Shown: one piece after another, positions 27,501 to 35,763 of the stretch | Position numbering within the stretch: the first letter of the stretch is position 1 | Layout: every line of letters begins with the position of its first letter | Assembly (NCBI RefSeq): GCF_030384665.1 | Contig: NC_083677.1 | Span: forward strand, 1,175,501 to 1,239,500 | Reading direction: 5' to 3' | DNA length: 64,000 nucleotides | From: Lodderomyces elongisporus | Lineage: Eukaryota > Ascomycota > Pichiomycetes > Serinales > Debaryomycetaceae | Program-made: the position numbers and the translations under genes | Notes under the pieces: model-generated | What the model was told of the DNA's origin: nothing | The model's input: the letters and a program-made list of their open reading frames with translations, nothing else | The model's database searches: none

Positions 27501-29821
27501 ATATTTTCGACAAGCTTATTGTGCTCTTCTATTGGCAAAATTGTATGATTGAGCTCTTGTGCCCTATCCTTGATATGTGTAATTGATGGTTTAGTAAAAG
27601 TTTCGTACTCTTTTTCAGGAATGACAGCCAAATTTAATTTCTTGGCAAAACTTTGCAATGCTTCCCTAGATGGCTCCTGTAAGCGTTTCAACTCATTGTT
27701 CAGTACTACTGAAGAGTCGTGACTCCTGGCCAAAATATGGAGCTGGTCCAAAGTTGGGTTCTTGGCCTGTTGCGTCAAGTTGTCATAATTGTCAGTAGTA
27801 GTCACAATGTAGCCCATAGTATTTGCCTTTTCGGTGATGTATTCGATATTTGGATCTTCAAACTTCAATAGTTTGCCTTGCATTTCTACAAATTCGGTTT
27901 CTGGTAAAGTAACGATACCGTTAGACTCCAATTTACTCTTCATCTTCTCTTCGTCTAGCAAGTCCTCGTATACATCTCTTTTCAAAATTTTGTAACCGCG
28001 AGAAGACGCAATGTCTATCAACTTATCGTCGTTCTTGACACAATTTTTCTGTAGTTGCTCATATTCACCAACTGGAAGCATAACCAATTTGTTTTGCTTA
28101 ACATAACGCTGTATTTGCTCTTCGCTGAGCTTTGAAACAGATTTTGTATTTAATGTGGACTTCAGACGCTTTGAAGGAGATGCTCCAGCATCGACTGTCT
28201 CTGAATCTGAATCTGAATCTGAATCTGACGAATCGACCAAGTATGGTATCTCGAGGTCGTCTTCGTTTCCAGCAACATCAAAGTTCCTACTGTTTATTGA
28301 TGAGTTGTCACCTTGAGCATCCATGTTATCTGTTGCTAATGGTTTTGAAGGGGTCGAAATATTCTCCACCAAGTCCTTCTCCCAATCAATGCTCTTTCTG
28401 TCATTATCCTCACTCTTAATTGAAATTTTGGAATTTCTTTTACTTGGTGAACTCATGGAGAATCGCTTGTTAGGCACGTGCATTAGCGGGGTAACCGGTT
28501 GATTAATTTTCATTGGTGTCCTTTGCAGCTGGACAAATGTTTGGTGATTAGGAGGAGGATAGTTGGGGTGGTGGTGGTTTTGATGATGGCGAGGTGAAGC
28601 ATTCTCTTGAATATCCTTGAGTTTGATCACAGAATTTTTCAATTTAGCAATTGTCTCATTCGCTTCTTGTAACCTCGATCTGAGCATATCTACTTCACTT
28701 TGCGTATTTGAAAGTACTGAAAGTTCAGGATTTTCCTCGTGATGTCTTAATTCTTCTAATATCAGATCAAACGTGATGTTTGCTGCTTCCTCATTTTCCT
28801 GTTCCTCTCCATCTTTGTCAGCTCCAGTTTTAATTTCCAGTTTACTCAAATCAATAACACTAGAAACATCCCCTCCACTTAATTTCAAATGCATCAAATC
28901 GTTCTCGTCATTCAAATAAGTTATTCGCTTATTCAACTCCATTCTCTCCTTCTCCCATTCTTTTTTGTCATCCTCCAAATTCTTCGTCAACACTTCATTC
29001 TTTAGTGCCCATGAGTCGTTATCAGCTGTGAGCACTTCAATTTTTTTGTTCAAGTCAGCTTCTAATGCTTTTAATTTGTCATTCTCTTGCTTAACCATCG
29101 ATAACTCTTCTCTTAATTGAATGGCATCCGTTTCCAACGCCCAATTTTTATCCTTTAATGCTTCTTCCTTAGAGCTATAGATTTGGTTGTAATTTCTCAA
29201 TTGAAAAATCTCATCCTTGAACAATTGAATTTCATCAACTGCGGACTTTAACTTTTGTTTGATCTTGGAGTTTTCAGCGTTTAATCGACGACATTCACTA
29301 AGTAAGTTTTCACTCAAGCCAACTACAAAGTTCATGTCATTACCCTTTGAATCTGGACCCGGAGGACCCAAACTGGGTGTGGAAAGCGAAGATATTAGTT
29401 TCCCTGAGCTTTTGTGTGGTAATTTGGAACGCAGCTTAGATGATGATTGTGTTGATGATGATGATGGTGATGGCGACGACGACGACAACAACGGACCGGG
29501 GTTCAGAAGAGCCGATGGGTGCGCAGTAGATGTTCCTGTTGCTGTTCCTGTTGCTGATTCTCCCTTTGTTCGACCAGCTGCTGATGGTGGAATTGGAGGG
29601 AGAAAGTTGGCCAATGCATGACGCTTTGGTTCGTCAGAAATAAATGAGGCGTGAGTATTATCATGCGATGCTGCTCCTGTACTAATGGCATGATTTGGCT
29701 CTCTTGGAACTCGTGAAGGTCGTTTGAATAATCGTTTTTGTATATCTGATAACTGACCCCTTATATCTTCCTTTGACGATGGCGATGGTGATGACGATTG
29801 TGCATCATTGGTTGGCGACAT
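18563..29821 (-). CDS. NUM1: NUM1, giant cortical anchor for dynein and mitochondria
   Basis: This 3752-aa protein has the Num1 layout. It starts with a Ser/Pro-rich basic N-terminus. A coiled coil follows at about residues 170-330 (heptads such as IKQKLKSAVDEIQLFKDEIF), which in S. cerevisiae assembles Num1 and contacts mitochondria with Mdm36. A central array of degenerate 28-35-aa repeats covers about 590-3400 (pattern: PSLEYLK..A...G..VVP..EY..L). A PH domain near the C-terminus (about 3555-3675; EYLFKYYRKFG, RYFWVHPYSLTLYW) should bind PI(4,5)P2 at the plasma membrane. Yeast Num1 anchors dynein for spindle positioning and tethers mitochondria to the cortex. This copy is longer than S. 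cerevisiae Num1 (2748 aa) through repeat expansion, including two near-identical arrays. The start is the ATG at 29821. Confidence 0.93.
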   Translation of the reverse strand: MSPTNDAQSSSPSPSSKEDIRGQLSDIQKRLFKRPSRVPREPNHAISTGAASHDNTHASFISDEPKRHALANFLPPIPPSAAGRTKGESATGTATGTSTAHPSALLNPGPLLSSSSPSPSSSSTQSSSKLRSKLPHKSSGKLISSLSTPSLGPPGPDSKGNDMNFVVGLSENLLSECRRLNAENSKIKQKLKSAVDEIQLFKDEIFQLRNYNQIYSSKEEALKDKNWALETDAIQLREELSMVKQENDKLKALEADLNKKIEVLTADNDSWALKNEVLTKNLEDDKKEWEKERMELNKRITYLNDENDLMHLKLSGGDVSSVIDLSKLEIKTGADKDGEEQENEEAANITFDLILEELRHHEENPELSVLSNTQSEVDMLRSRLQEANETIAKLKNSVIKLKDIQENASPRHHQNHHHPNYPPPNHQTFVQLQRTPMKINQPVTPLMHVPNKRFSMSSPSKRNSKISIKSEDNDRKSIDWEKDLVENISTPSKPLATDNMDAQGDNSSINSRNFDVAGNEDDLEIPYLVDSSDSDSDSDSETVDAGASPSKRLKSTLNTKSVSKLSEEQIQRYVKQNKLVMLPVGEYEQLQKNCVKNDDKLIDIASSRGYKILKRDVYEDLLDEEKMKSKLESNGIVTLPETEFVEMQGKLLKFEDPNIEYITEKANTMGYIVTTTDNYDNLTQQAKNPTLDQLHILARSHDSSVVLNNELKRLQEPSREALQSFAKKLNLAVIPEKEYETFTKPSITHIKDRAQELNHTILPIEEHNKLVENIENPTLDYLKAHLPKHKHTIISNETYNNLITRATNPSEEEVKVNANRHGIITLTQSEYVKLYKDANDPSLEHLRKHANNMEYTVVSLTGYESLRALAESPSLDIVAKKYPNHKILSRAEFNKLTKKSTEPLSLDQLRAKCEESGLVALPKEEYLKLQDVAKVTPTDDQLKEFAAKAGLAVVSSTELNTLKEISASTVEKEEAASVAAPVAAPVLAAQGKDTAIEKGFDKRNKDSVASLSLEQLQTQAKLLNYCIITEDERRKLEKNWNDESRIQEWAEKENMVLMGKSEYEKLCSPDLASLSINAEKLGFTIIAEDELLKLKNPEISDLKTHAKKYENVLLSQLEFEQLQKLAHEPSLDHIEEVAKKLDYVPVSKSDHEASQELKTNPSRDFVENAASKLDLKVIEINRLRDLHEKIEKPKLDYLKEKLLVHHYVAVDKEEFDKLNDALLSPSVEYLKEKLKDASLIVVPQQEYEHLEKLATSPEIDHLTKLASASNLSLVPTQEYDNLKNKVANPSLEFLTDNANSIGHKVVKQDEWKSLKQLAENPDLERIKELASAKNLKVMLVDEHAELIHKADSPDVEHIKRVAANHSHEVIPADEVAVLKKTANEPDVEHIKRVAAKHSHEVIPADEHADLIRKADSPDVEHIKHVAAKHSHEVIPADEVAVLKKTANEPDVEHIKRVAAKHSHEVIPADEHADLIRKADSPDVEHIKRVAAKHSHEVIPADEHSDLIRKANEPDVEHIKRVAAKHSHEVIPTDEHAELIRKADSPDVEHIKHVAAKHSHEVIPADEHADLIRKANEPDVEHIIKVASARDYEVITKSSYNTLVKNAENPEFEHIKAVASKVDSIVLPLLEYNELQKQANEPSIEHLRKLSENIEHVVVPKSEYNVLQNPSREDLANHAANHGLVIASEDEMELLRKQVEQPDMDYLKSKAKNIYSSLIISSKEFDRLTKIANSPGLDYLKEKALDQNHVLYQKDEANKLESLANNPKEDHIKAVAKAQGLVAITENLHRSLLSPSKEAIEKHASSMGHTLVPLKELSRLQEVEKLPSKEFLRSKALQHDCVVLSTKEHVELTNLANEPSRDHVKKTAEAVGLAAIPAAKYETLLSSLAKPSVEYLKDKAQENGFALVSEDELKSLKDSLEEPDFEYLANKAKTSHRSVLVDENEYSNLQQTSNNPSTEFLNDKAHVYGLELIDRSELKELKRLSVHPTKEELTATSKKLDLVVLDAIEYDKLCHKLQEPSIDYLQEHAFKLDHSIILTEDYNKLTTLANSPSKEHLEEHAKSAGLIVLPKTDHEKLLKDLKDLNDPKESKLEQWAAGKGLALVKVTELAKLKEQIDSPSLEYLAAHVLKNGKIIVSETEWKDHQHQVENPSLEYLRSKSADQKLTLIEAEKLAALERSVESPSLEVITEKAKALNFEVISESEYLSLKDKAANPTLESLKQHAASKQMILIPENKYEELLEPSEQALVSNASKLGLAIIAKSELDILRKQHDLPSLEFLESKATAYGYCVVSKESFDKLSQTVDTPSEQFLEDHSLRLGLRLVKEQDYVQLLKESSNPSHAYLASKATQLNMTLIPIDQFEELTAKLNSPSLDHLIEKAIKLDHKVVPLSEFESLKMKEDPIDYLAKHKKMVALSDDEHRTLVNQANRSLEDFAEEQNKIVLHVDAHSSLVQAASRTAHDLARENNLIVLDKNEHTTLTTRAAMSLDDLANEKDKVVLDKDEHNTLTTRAAMSLDDLAKEKDKVVLDKDEHNTLTTRAAMSLDDLAKEKDKVVLDKDEHTTLTTRAAMSLEDLAKEKDKVVLDKDEHTALTTRAAMSLEDLAREAEKILLPVSEHKLLEEKAQRSARERAAEEGLIALPTEEVSKMKETIANPSLEYLQKSCERHSTVLVPKGDYESLKMQASESLEEKAKKSGLALIESTRLQELNETVTNPTREHLHTKAKALGLVVVETAEFMDISQRAQRSLEDIAQEHHVKFVPFNEYEEMIQMVKNPSQEFLTKSASAQGYKVLLEKEYEELVAKSRESLEAKAGAAGMVVISQAEFSHLLNTHKELLENVEKLEATNKEFLAERDSLNSQISTMLAKLDNPDLAYVKSKVENFNMTVLPLAEFNQFEQLKKSLSDVDRQLKKCSLNKPLVLVFEDEYRHIQTLAETSLEDRAKEQELVLLPAEEYSRFQETENSITNDNENLRKQIDSPDINYLKTKGESLGLAVIEKPQLEELEALANLSLEDRAAKDQRVLLTKEEYDFLNSPQLETLKTHSSRYDHAVIPIAEMDRLYQLESSPPISFINEHAEMNNLKLLTQDDHSRLVSLANIPLQDRINDAEMKLIKNEEYDDLIVKAHKPSLEHLTGLATSIGLSLVPIHELNEMRDILKQTLNERAEREGYVVLTTKEYELMKSNLQSLSEKANTPISARAEEEGYVLVSKPEYDQLNTIASTSLEDRAAESGLVMVNKSILENLQKQAEESNNVIEGENKGVALNDDSKDSLASSPKMEKASAGDQNYNPSESELREVAASLNLILLSQQEYDVLTTMDQDKLSEVAKNFSLAVVPESELVRLKQTSAEKDAVDLKAKSLESELNQLKSEVDALLSKELIINIARKNGLLPVAESKYIATTTHPTPDLENVRVVPTSYFHQLLKMKSLTVDKISEEAFDKLALQRGYVQKTNEQQSSPVTKEVDTFKDLGSTQLASPATAVSGAQTRAIEEGNAVTRYTSPSQTAINRGNEYSARRSNIGRGGNIPPSASIRSNLSAESIRSAAVFSMATDVSFTDRLMIPAITQVVIGEYLFKYYRKFGASALSGIADTRHERYFWVHPYSLTLYWSESNPVLSNPSSVKTRAAAIVSVESVDDNNPIPTGLYYKSIVVHSNGRSIKFTCATRQRHNIWYNALRYLISRNIDELKIEEDTEVEGINADEHHAEGLTPSYDSQKNLEALMDTGDRRAYPRPKRNSSHPGTPKESSGRLSRFQSFRK
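22034..22453 (-). repeat. 84-bp (28-aa) tandem array in NUM1, 5 units
   Basis: Five consecutive 84-base units, each ending in the residues TTRAAM or LTTRAAM; the middle ones read DLAKEKDKVVLDKDEH. The last four units are nearly identical at the DNA level, so they arose by recent duplication. Confidence 0.92.
25103..25774 (-). repeat. 96-bp (32-aa) tandem array in NUM1, 7 units
   Basis: Seven consecutive 96-base units with the core DVEHIKRVAAKHSHEVIPAD. They start alternately ADSP or ANEP, and some end EVAVLKKT instead of EHADLIRK, so the array has a partial two-unit (192 bp) higher-order period. Confidence 0.92.
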
Positions 29822-30983
29822 GTCTTTCTCTCTCTCTTTTTTTTTTCTTGGAATTGCTTTACTTAATGTTTAGAGCAAATATGAACAAGAAGTTTAGTAT
29901 TAGAATTTTATGTATTTTGCTTGTTTTCGAAAGTTAATATATGATGTTTTGATTTGTCAAGATGGAGCGCACCATCTGATTCTACCAACTGATCTTTCCA
30001 AACAAACAAAACAATAAAAAAATAAATAAAAATAAATAAATAAATAAAATGTATTCTCACTCACTCACTCTCAAATTGTAACAATGTATACACACACACA
30101 CCAAGAGCAACAGAAAAAAAAAACCACTTAGTCACGTGATATAGCTTTGAGGAGGCATAATAAAGTGGAGTAAGCAATTTTTCAAAAACTGTTTACATGT
30201 AAGTGTGTATGTGTGTGTGTGTGTGTGCATCAACAACTATCTGTCGGATCAAGCAAGGGATGAATGATAATAGCAAACACTTTTACATAACACCAAAAGA
30301 ATATGTGCTGTTCTTTGTCCTTTATGTAATGTATATGTACACCTTCTACAAGTATTGATAACTAGATGCAAAAATAAAAGAGTTGGGGGGGAAGGGAAAG
30401 GACAAGCGTTAAGATTACAATTTTTTTCTCTCAAAAGAGAATAAAGTACATACAAAATACATTTACAGATCCATTGCTAATTTCTTTTTATGGAATCCTT
30501 TGTCAAACCTTCACAAAAGTTGTTTTCATTTAAAATAAAATTACAATAGTGTGTGTATGTATGTAAATACATATAAATATATATATATATATATATGTAG
30601 TAAATAAATCTGCTCCCTTTGTTCTTAAGAACGAAAAATAAAAAAACATGCGAAGCAAGATATTAAAAGAACTGAATATGAATCATCAACCATATGAGAC
30701 TTTTTTGTTTCCATTCTGCTCCTTCTTCTTCTTCTTCTTCTTCTTCTTCTTTTCTCTTATTTCGTTTTTCCTTCAAACACATATTTTGTTGAATAAAAGA
30801 AAAAGAAAAGAAAGAAAATAAAAGAAAAGAAAAGAAAAGAAAGAACATTTTTCAAAATAAAAAAAAAAATAAAAAATGCAATCTATCATCTCTCTACCAT
30901 CTCATAATCTCTTAATCTCGATTTTCAAATCTTCTAGATTTTTAGAAGAAAAGAAATGAAAATTTGGGAAATATAAAAAATCT
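29822..30983. other. NUM1 promoter and GDH 3' flank
   Basis: Holds a CACGTG E-box (about 30134-30139), (CA)n near 30091, (GT)n near 30209, (AT)n near 30575-30597, (CTT)n at 30722-30750 and an AAAAG-rich run at 30797-30845. No gene seen. Confidence 0.65.
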
Positions 30984-32354
30984 TTAAAAGACTTCACCTT
31001 GGTCAAACATAGCATCAGCAACCTTGATGAAACCGGCAATGTTTGCACCCTTCAACAATGATGGCAATGCAGTGTCGTTACCCTTCTCAGTAGAGTACTT
31101 CTTTGCAGTTTGGTAACAGTTCTCGAAACAGGTTTCCATAATGTCCTTCAACTTCTCGTCAACTTCCTCCAAGGTCCATTTAACCCTTTGGGAGTTTTGA
31201 GCCATCTCCAAACCGGAAACAGCAACACCACCACAGTTGGCAGCCTTACCTGGTGCGTACCAGACACCGTTGCCTCTGTTGGCTTCAAAGACCTCAATGG
31301 CCTCCTTGGTAGAACCCATATTGGAACCTTCGGCAATGTATTTACATCCAGCCTCAACCAAGGCCTTGGCTTCGTCACCGCTAACTTCGTTCTGGGTTGC
31401 TGATGGCAATGCAACGTCAACTTGACCAACCTTGGTCCATGGTCTGACACCGGCAATATATTCAACGGCATTGTCACCGCCAAAAACCTTGGCTTCAGTT
31501 TGCACAATCTCCTCCAATGACTTAAACTTCAATTTAGCAGCGGCAATAGCATTGACTTGGTCAACGGTAATACCATTCTTGGAGATGATGGAGCCCTTAG
31601 AGTCAGACAAGGAGACAACAACACCACCCAATTCAATAACTTTCAAAGCAGCGTATTGAGCAACGTTACCTGATCCTGAAATGGCAACTCTCTTGTCCTT
31701 AAATGATTCCTTACCGTTGGTGGCCTTTTCAATCATCTTGGCGGTGTAGTAAACACATCCAAAACCAGTAGCTTCTGGTCTAATCAATGAACCACCCCAG
31801 CTCAAACCTTTACCGGTCAAGACACCGGCCCAGTTGTTTTGCATTTGCTTGTAGGCACCAAAGAGGAAACCAACTTCTCTTCCACCAACACCAATGTCAC
31901 CTGCTGGAACATCAGTGTCTGGGCCAATATATCTGGCCAATTGTCTCATAAAGGAGACACAGAATCTTCTAATTTCGGCATCCGACTTGTCCTTTGGGTT
32001 AAAGTCGGAACCACCTTTACCACCACCCATGCTCAAGCCGGTCAAGGCATTCTTGAAAATTTGCTCAAAACCGAGAAACTTCAAGATGGACAAATTGACA
32101 GAGGGGTGGAATCTCAAACCACCCTTGTATGGACCCAAAGCAGAGTTGAATTGGACTCTGTAACCATTATTGACTTGAATCTCACCCTTGTCATTCTCCC
32201 ATGTGACTCTGAATTGGATAATTCTCTCTGGGACTGAGACAACTGGAATGACTTTCTTGTATTTTGGTTGTTCAGTGAACAAAGTGGAGTCAGAAACAGC
32301 AGTGACTAATTCGTCGTAAGCTTGTTGAAACTCTGGTTCGTGTGGCAAGACCAT
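30984..32354 (-). CDS. GDH3: NADP-specific glutamate dehydrogenase
   Basis: This 456-aa protein is a typical hexameric fungal NADP-GDH. The glutamate-binding segment is [11 protein letters not shown] (K77), the catalytic lysine lies in [11 protein letters not shown] (K113), and [10 protein letters not shown] and the Rossmann motif GSGNVAQYA (about 227-235) follow. The residues after the second beta strand (SDSKGS) fit NADP(H) preference. It makes glutamate from 2-oxoglutarate and ammonium in the cytosol, the main anabolic ammonium-assimilation route. The name follows C. albicans GDH3, which corresponds to S. cerevisiae GDH1/GDH3. Codon use looks strongly biased, as expected for high expression. 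A TATA box and pyrimidine-rich leader lie upstream. Confidence 0.96.
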   Translation of the reverse strand: MVLPHEPEFQQAYDELVTAVSDSTLFTEQPKYKKVIPVVSVPERIIQFRVTWENDKGEIQVNNGYRVQFNSALGPYKGGLRFHPSVNLSILKFLGFEQIFKNALTGLSMGGGKGGSDFNPKDKSDAEIRRFCVSFMRQLARYIGPDTDVPAGDIGVGGREVGFLFGAYKQMQNNWAGVLTGKGLSWGGSLIRPEATGFGCVYYTAKMIEKATNGKESFKDKRVAISGSGNVAQYAALKVIELGGVVVSLSDSKGSIISKNGITVDQVNAIAAAKLKFKSLEEIVQTEAKVFGGDNAVEYIAGVRPWTKVGQVDVALPSATQNEVSGDEAKALVEAGCKYIAEGSNMGSTKEAIEVFEANRGNGVWYAPGKAANCGGVAVSGLEMAQNSQRVKWTLEEVDEKLKDIMETCFENCYQTAKKYSTEKGNDTALPSLLKGANIAGFIKVADAMFDQGEVF

Positions 32355-35328
32355 TTTCTTTATTTGTATATGTGTTTGTGGGAAAGAGTGTTGTATCTAA
32401 TTAAGGATAGTAAATAGACTACTTTTCTTGTAGAGTTAGATCCGTACTAAAAAAAAAGGAGAAAGGAAAAAGGGAAAAGGAGAAGAAGGAAATCAAAAGA
32501 AGAAAAGTGGAAGAGATGGGTTGGGAATTTCAGTGAATATTTATATTTTTATTTTCAGTATGGAAATATCCAAGATCGTCACCAGTCTATAAAACTCACC
32601 TCATCATCTATCTGTATTTTGCACTGTCGCATTATAATCAATCTTCATTACCATCATCAACAACTTTTGTAACACTATTCTGTTTATAGTGCTATTTAGA
32701 CAAGCAACAAGAAAAAAATAATAAAAGAATGAAAAAAAAATAATAATAATAAAAATAATAATAATAATAAATAAATGAATAAAAAAATTGTGCAAAAGGA
32801 ATCAGCGTTCTTATCTCTACCAATCAGATTCGACCTTGATTAGCAGGCATACATTAGATTACAGAGCACTGCATACACGCAACCAACAATCCAAACACTA
32901 CTTACACTACTCATACTACCACTCATACTACAAACAATACTTACAATACTTACACTACTTACAATACTCACACGCATTATTGTTCACTCTTTTTCTTCTC
33001 CTGACTCCGTCGGCTGCTGTTGTTGGGAGCACCACTTTGCCCTGTAACGGCATTCCTCGCTCCTCGGCGGCCGCCACCAACTATGTCGCCTCTACATTTA
33101 TTACCTTTTGGTTTTTTCTTTTTTTTTTTTTTTTCTTTTTTTTGCAAAAGGTGTTCAGTTTTGAGGGAAAAAAAAATAGTTTCAATTTTTCGTGCATCTA
33201 TTAGGGGTAAAGATTTGTAAATGAAGGTATAGACAAGTTCACAGTCCGTAGTAGGGGGGGAGGAGGAAGGGAATCTATACTTACTGTCCTTATTTTTCAT
33301 TTTTTTATTTTTTTTTTCAAACTGGAACTCAATTGAAATTTACTTTATCGGCCCGTCTTGCCATATCCAATTGGTTCACCACAAAGCTTGGAATGCAAGG
33401 TCCAAATAAACCCAAATATATGTTGCTCAGAACTGACAACTGGAATGACTATTGAGTCTTTGAGAGAATCATAGATTGCATTACGTTGCATTTGCCTGGT
33501 TGTTTTGTTCTTTTCTTCTTTAATTTGTTTTAGTGTTGTTCACACTATTAAGTATAGGTATAGCACTACTAGTAATGTATTTGTGTTTTCTTTTTTTTTT
33601 TTTCTTTTCGGAAAATTTTGATCCCGGTTTTTTCCTATAGGGACATCAAAATTCCGTTTACAAAAGAAAGAAAAAGAAGGTATAGAACATCTAATGATTC
33701 GAGGAAGTAAAGAAGAGGCTACGTCCCATTTTTTTGGTCCAGCTTGCTCTAGAGAATTTTGGTTGAGAGCTCAAGGCTAATTATTCGAAGTTTCTGCTAC
33801 TGCTGCTGCTACTGCTGCGGAAGTGAGAGGGGGAGGGCGGGGTGAATGATAGTATCGGGAATCACCGAGAAACTATGAACATTCATACTTGAACAATTAA
33901 AGACGTATCTGCTCTTCTTATCTGAATTGTCTAGTTTACTGTTGTTTTACGTTTCGGATTGCGAGTTCGGCAACCCTTCTTGAAAGTATATATCCAATAC
34001 CTTTGTTATTCAGTTTTGATTGGTGTTGTTGTTGTAGTGGTAGTGGTAGTGGTAGTGGTAGTAGTAGTAGTAGTACTCTCTATGGTGTCAGTAATAGAAT
34101 TGTGGCTTATCTTTCCTATATTGGAATCGTCAAAGAGTAAAGTTATCTTACTATTGTATCAACCTCAAAAGTTGTCAAGAACATAGAAAAGAATCAAGCG
34201 TTTATGTAGCTAAAAAGCAAGAGAATGAAACTCAGAAGTAGTTTGGTCTTAACGAAGAACAAACAAGGAAGAGAAAGGAAAAAGAAAATAAAAAAAATAA
34301 AAAAAAATAGAAAAAAATAGCTTCAACTCTATGGGTTCCAATTTCCAAATATGACAAAAAGTTGGAGGCTAATTGTGGGTGCTGTCGTAGTAATTGAAAT
34401 GGCAATGATGGCAGTAGTTGGTGGTGTTGGGTTTTACATTCTTGGATAGTTATTTCACAAACCAATTTCGAAGGCATAAGTGTAGGGGAAATAAAAAAAA
34501 AGAGATTCATGTTACAAAACCATCTTAGTAGGATATATATATATAAGGATACTATACTCTCATTGGCCACTGATAAAAAAAGACAAAATGAAAAAAAAAA
34601 AAAAAAAAGAAAAAAAGAAATTTGACAACGCGGAATTTTTTATTTTTTTTTTTTTTCGGTCGTGGGAAATTGGAAGGGCAAGTGAAGTTCCTTGACAAAA
34701 AATGCACAGTGTCCACCATGCTTCGTCATACCAAAATCTTGTATATGTAATTTTGATGCGGTATACATTATCAACAATATTTGACAATATCACCCATTTC
34801 ATAGATGCAACACTTTAAATGGTTTTTAAACAGACGAAAGCAAAATGGAAGGAACAGTATTGAGCAAACAGTTGCCATTCAATATTAGTTTTTGAGAGAT
34901 TAAAAGAATAAAAATATAAAAATATAAAGTATATAAAAAACATACTGAACAAACAGAACCGCAATTTTCTCTTCTTTTTTTTGCATCAATATACTACAAA
35001 ATATTTAACGCCTACAAGTCCACAATAAATAAAAAAAAGAAGCATTTTATTCTTTTATACACTGTCAAACATCGTCAGTAAAAATACTAGTAACTAAACC
35101 CTTAATGATTATCAAAAAGGTGTAAAAGTTCATACAAAAATTAAACAGAACAAATAAAAGTGATATGGAAGTCATACAACTTTAATAGAGTATGGCTTTT
35201 CCTCGAAAGCAAAAAAAAATAAAATAACATCATCCTTAATCTAAAGTATTGGTATAGTTCAATATAATTCTTTTCCATAAAAAAAGCATATTAACTGCAC
35301 CTAAGAGCAATGTTTATACAACAAAAAG
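32355..35328. other. 3.0 kb gene-free stretch upstream of GDH
   Basis: The part near GDH contains its TATA box, a purine/pyrimidine-biased leader and a CTTATC (GATAAG) at 32810-32815. Further out are repeated ACTTACAATACTTAC-like units (32895-32975), a GC-rich patch with a GCGGCCGC site (about 33020-33080), a second less AT-rich patch (about 33330-33500), a GTGGTAGTG-type run (34020-34075) and several long A or T tracts. Micro-frames at 33345-33491 (-) and 34351-34449 (+) are discussed as observations, not annotated as genes. Confidence 0.6.
32538..32545 (-). promoter_or_regulatory. TATA box of the GDH gene
   Basis: Reads TATAAATA on the coding strand about 185 bases before the ATG, followed by a strongly strand-biased purine/pyrimidine stretch, as in many highly expressed yeast promoters. 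Confidence 0.55.
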
Positions 35329-35400
35329 TCCCAGATAGTTTAGTGGCTAGAATTACCGCTTGTCGCGTGGTAGACCAGGGTTCAATTCCCTGTCTGGGAG
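35329..35400 (+). tRNA. tRNA-Asp (anticodon GTC)
   Basis: A 72-nt cloverleaf with no intron. The acceptor TCCCAGA pairs fully with TCTGGGA, with discriminator G. The A box is TAGTTTAGTGG. The anticodon stem ACCGC/GTGGT has loop TTGTCGC and anticodon GTC. The T stem CAGGG/CCCTG is perfect, and the B box is GGTTCAATTCC. The sequence resembles yeast tRNA-Asp closely, with compensatory stem changes. A T6 run follows as the Pol III terminator. Confidence 0.96.
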
Positions 35401-35403
35401 ATA

Positions 35404-35409
35404 TTTTTT
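35404..35409 (+). terminator. Pol III terminator of tRNA-Asp
   Basis: Six T residues starting four bases after the mature 3' end. Confidence 0.85.
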
Positions 35410-35763
35410 GCATGTTAAATTTTTTACATTTCTCATTTTTTTTCATTCTTCATTTTCTAACATCAATATACCATGTACCCCCCTCCCCTCTGCTTAGTTC
35501 GAGAAGAATTTGGTTTTTTTTTTAAGTTGCACAGTATATTCAGAATGAATACCAAGTGTAAGTTGTAGACCAAAATTGGTTTACATTAACTCTACATAGC
35601 TTTGAATAATTTAAATGTTTTCCCTTCCTTTCATTTTCTTTGTCTTATTCTTACTCCATATTGTCTATTGCACACACGTCATATTCATCACATCAAAGTA
35701 TTATTCATTACAGGATATATATATATACATATATATATATATATGTGATAGACCACATCTCTA
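35410..35763. other. Region between tRNA-Asp and the TUB4 3' end
   Basis: T-rich sequence with an (AT)n run near 35716-35744. No gene seen. Confidence 0.6.

Noticed and set aside
33277..33290. ATACTTAC, resembling the 5' end of U1 snRNA
   Set aside because: It departs from the U1 start after eight bases and is followed by poly-T. No Sm site or stem-loop was visible.
32977..33300. 107-codon minus-strand frame with poly-Lys
   Set aside because: Mostly poly-A/poly-T derived, with no recognisable domain; not supported as a gene.
33310..33463. Plus-strand frame ending GMQGPNKPKYMLLRTDNW
   Set aside because: The frame has no proper start and runs upstream into poly-T, with no acceptor next to it; probably chance.
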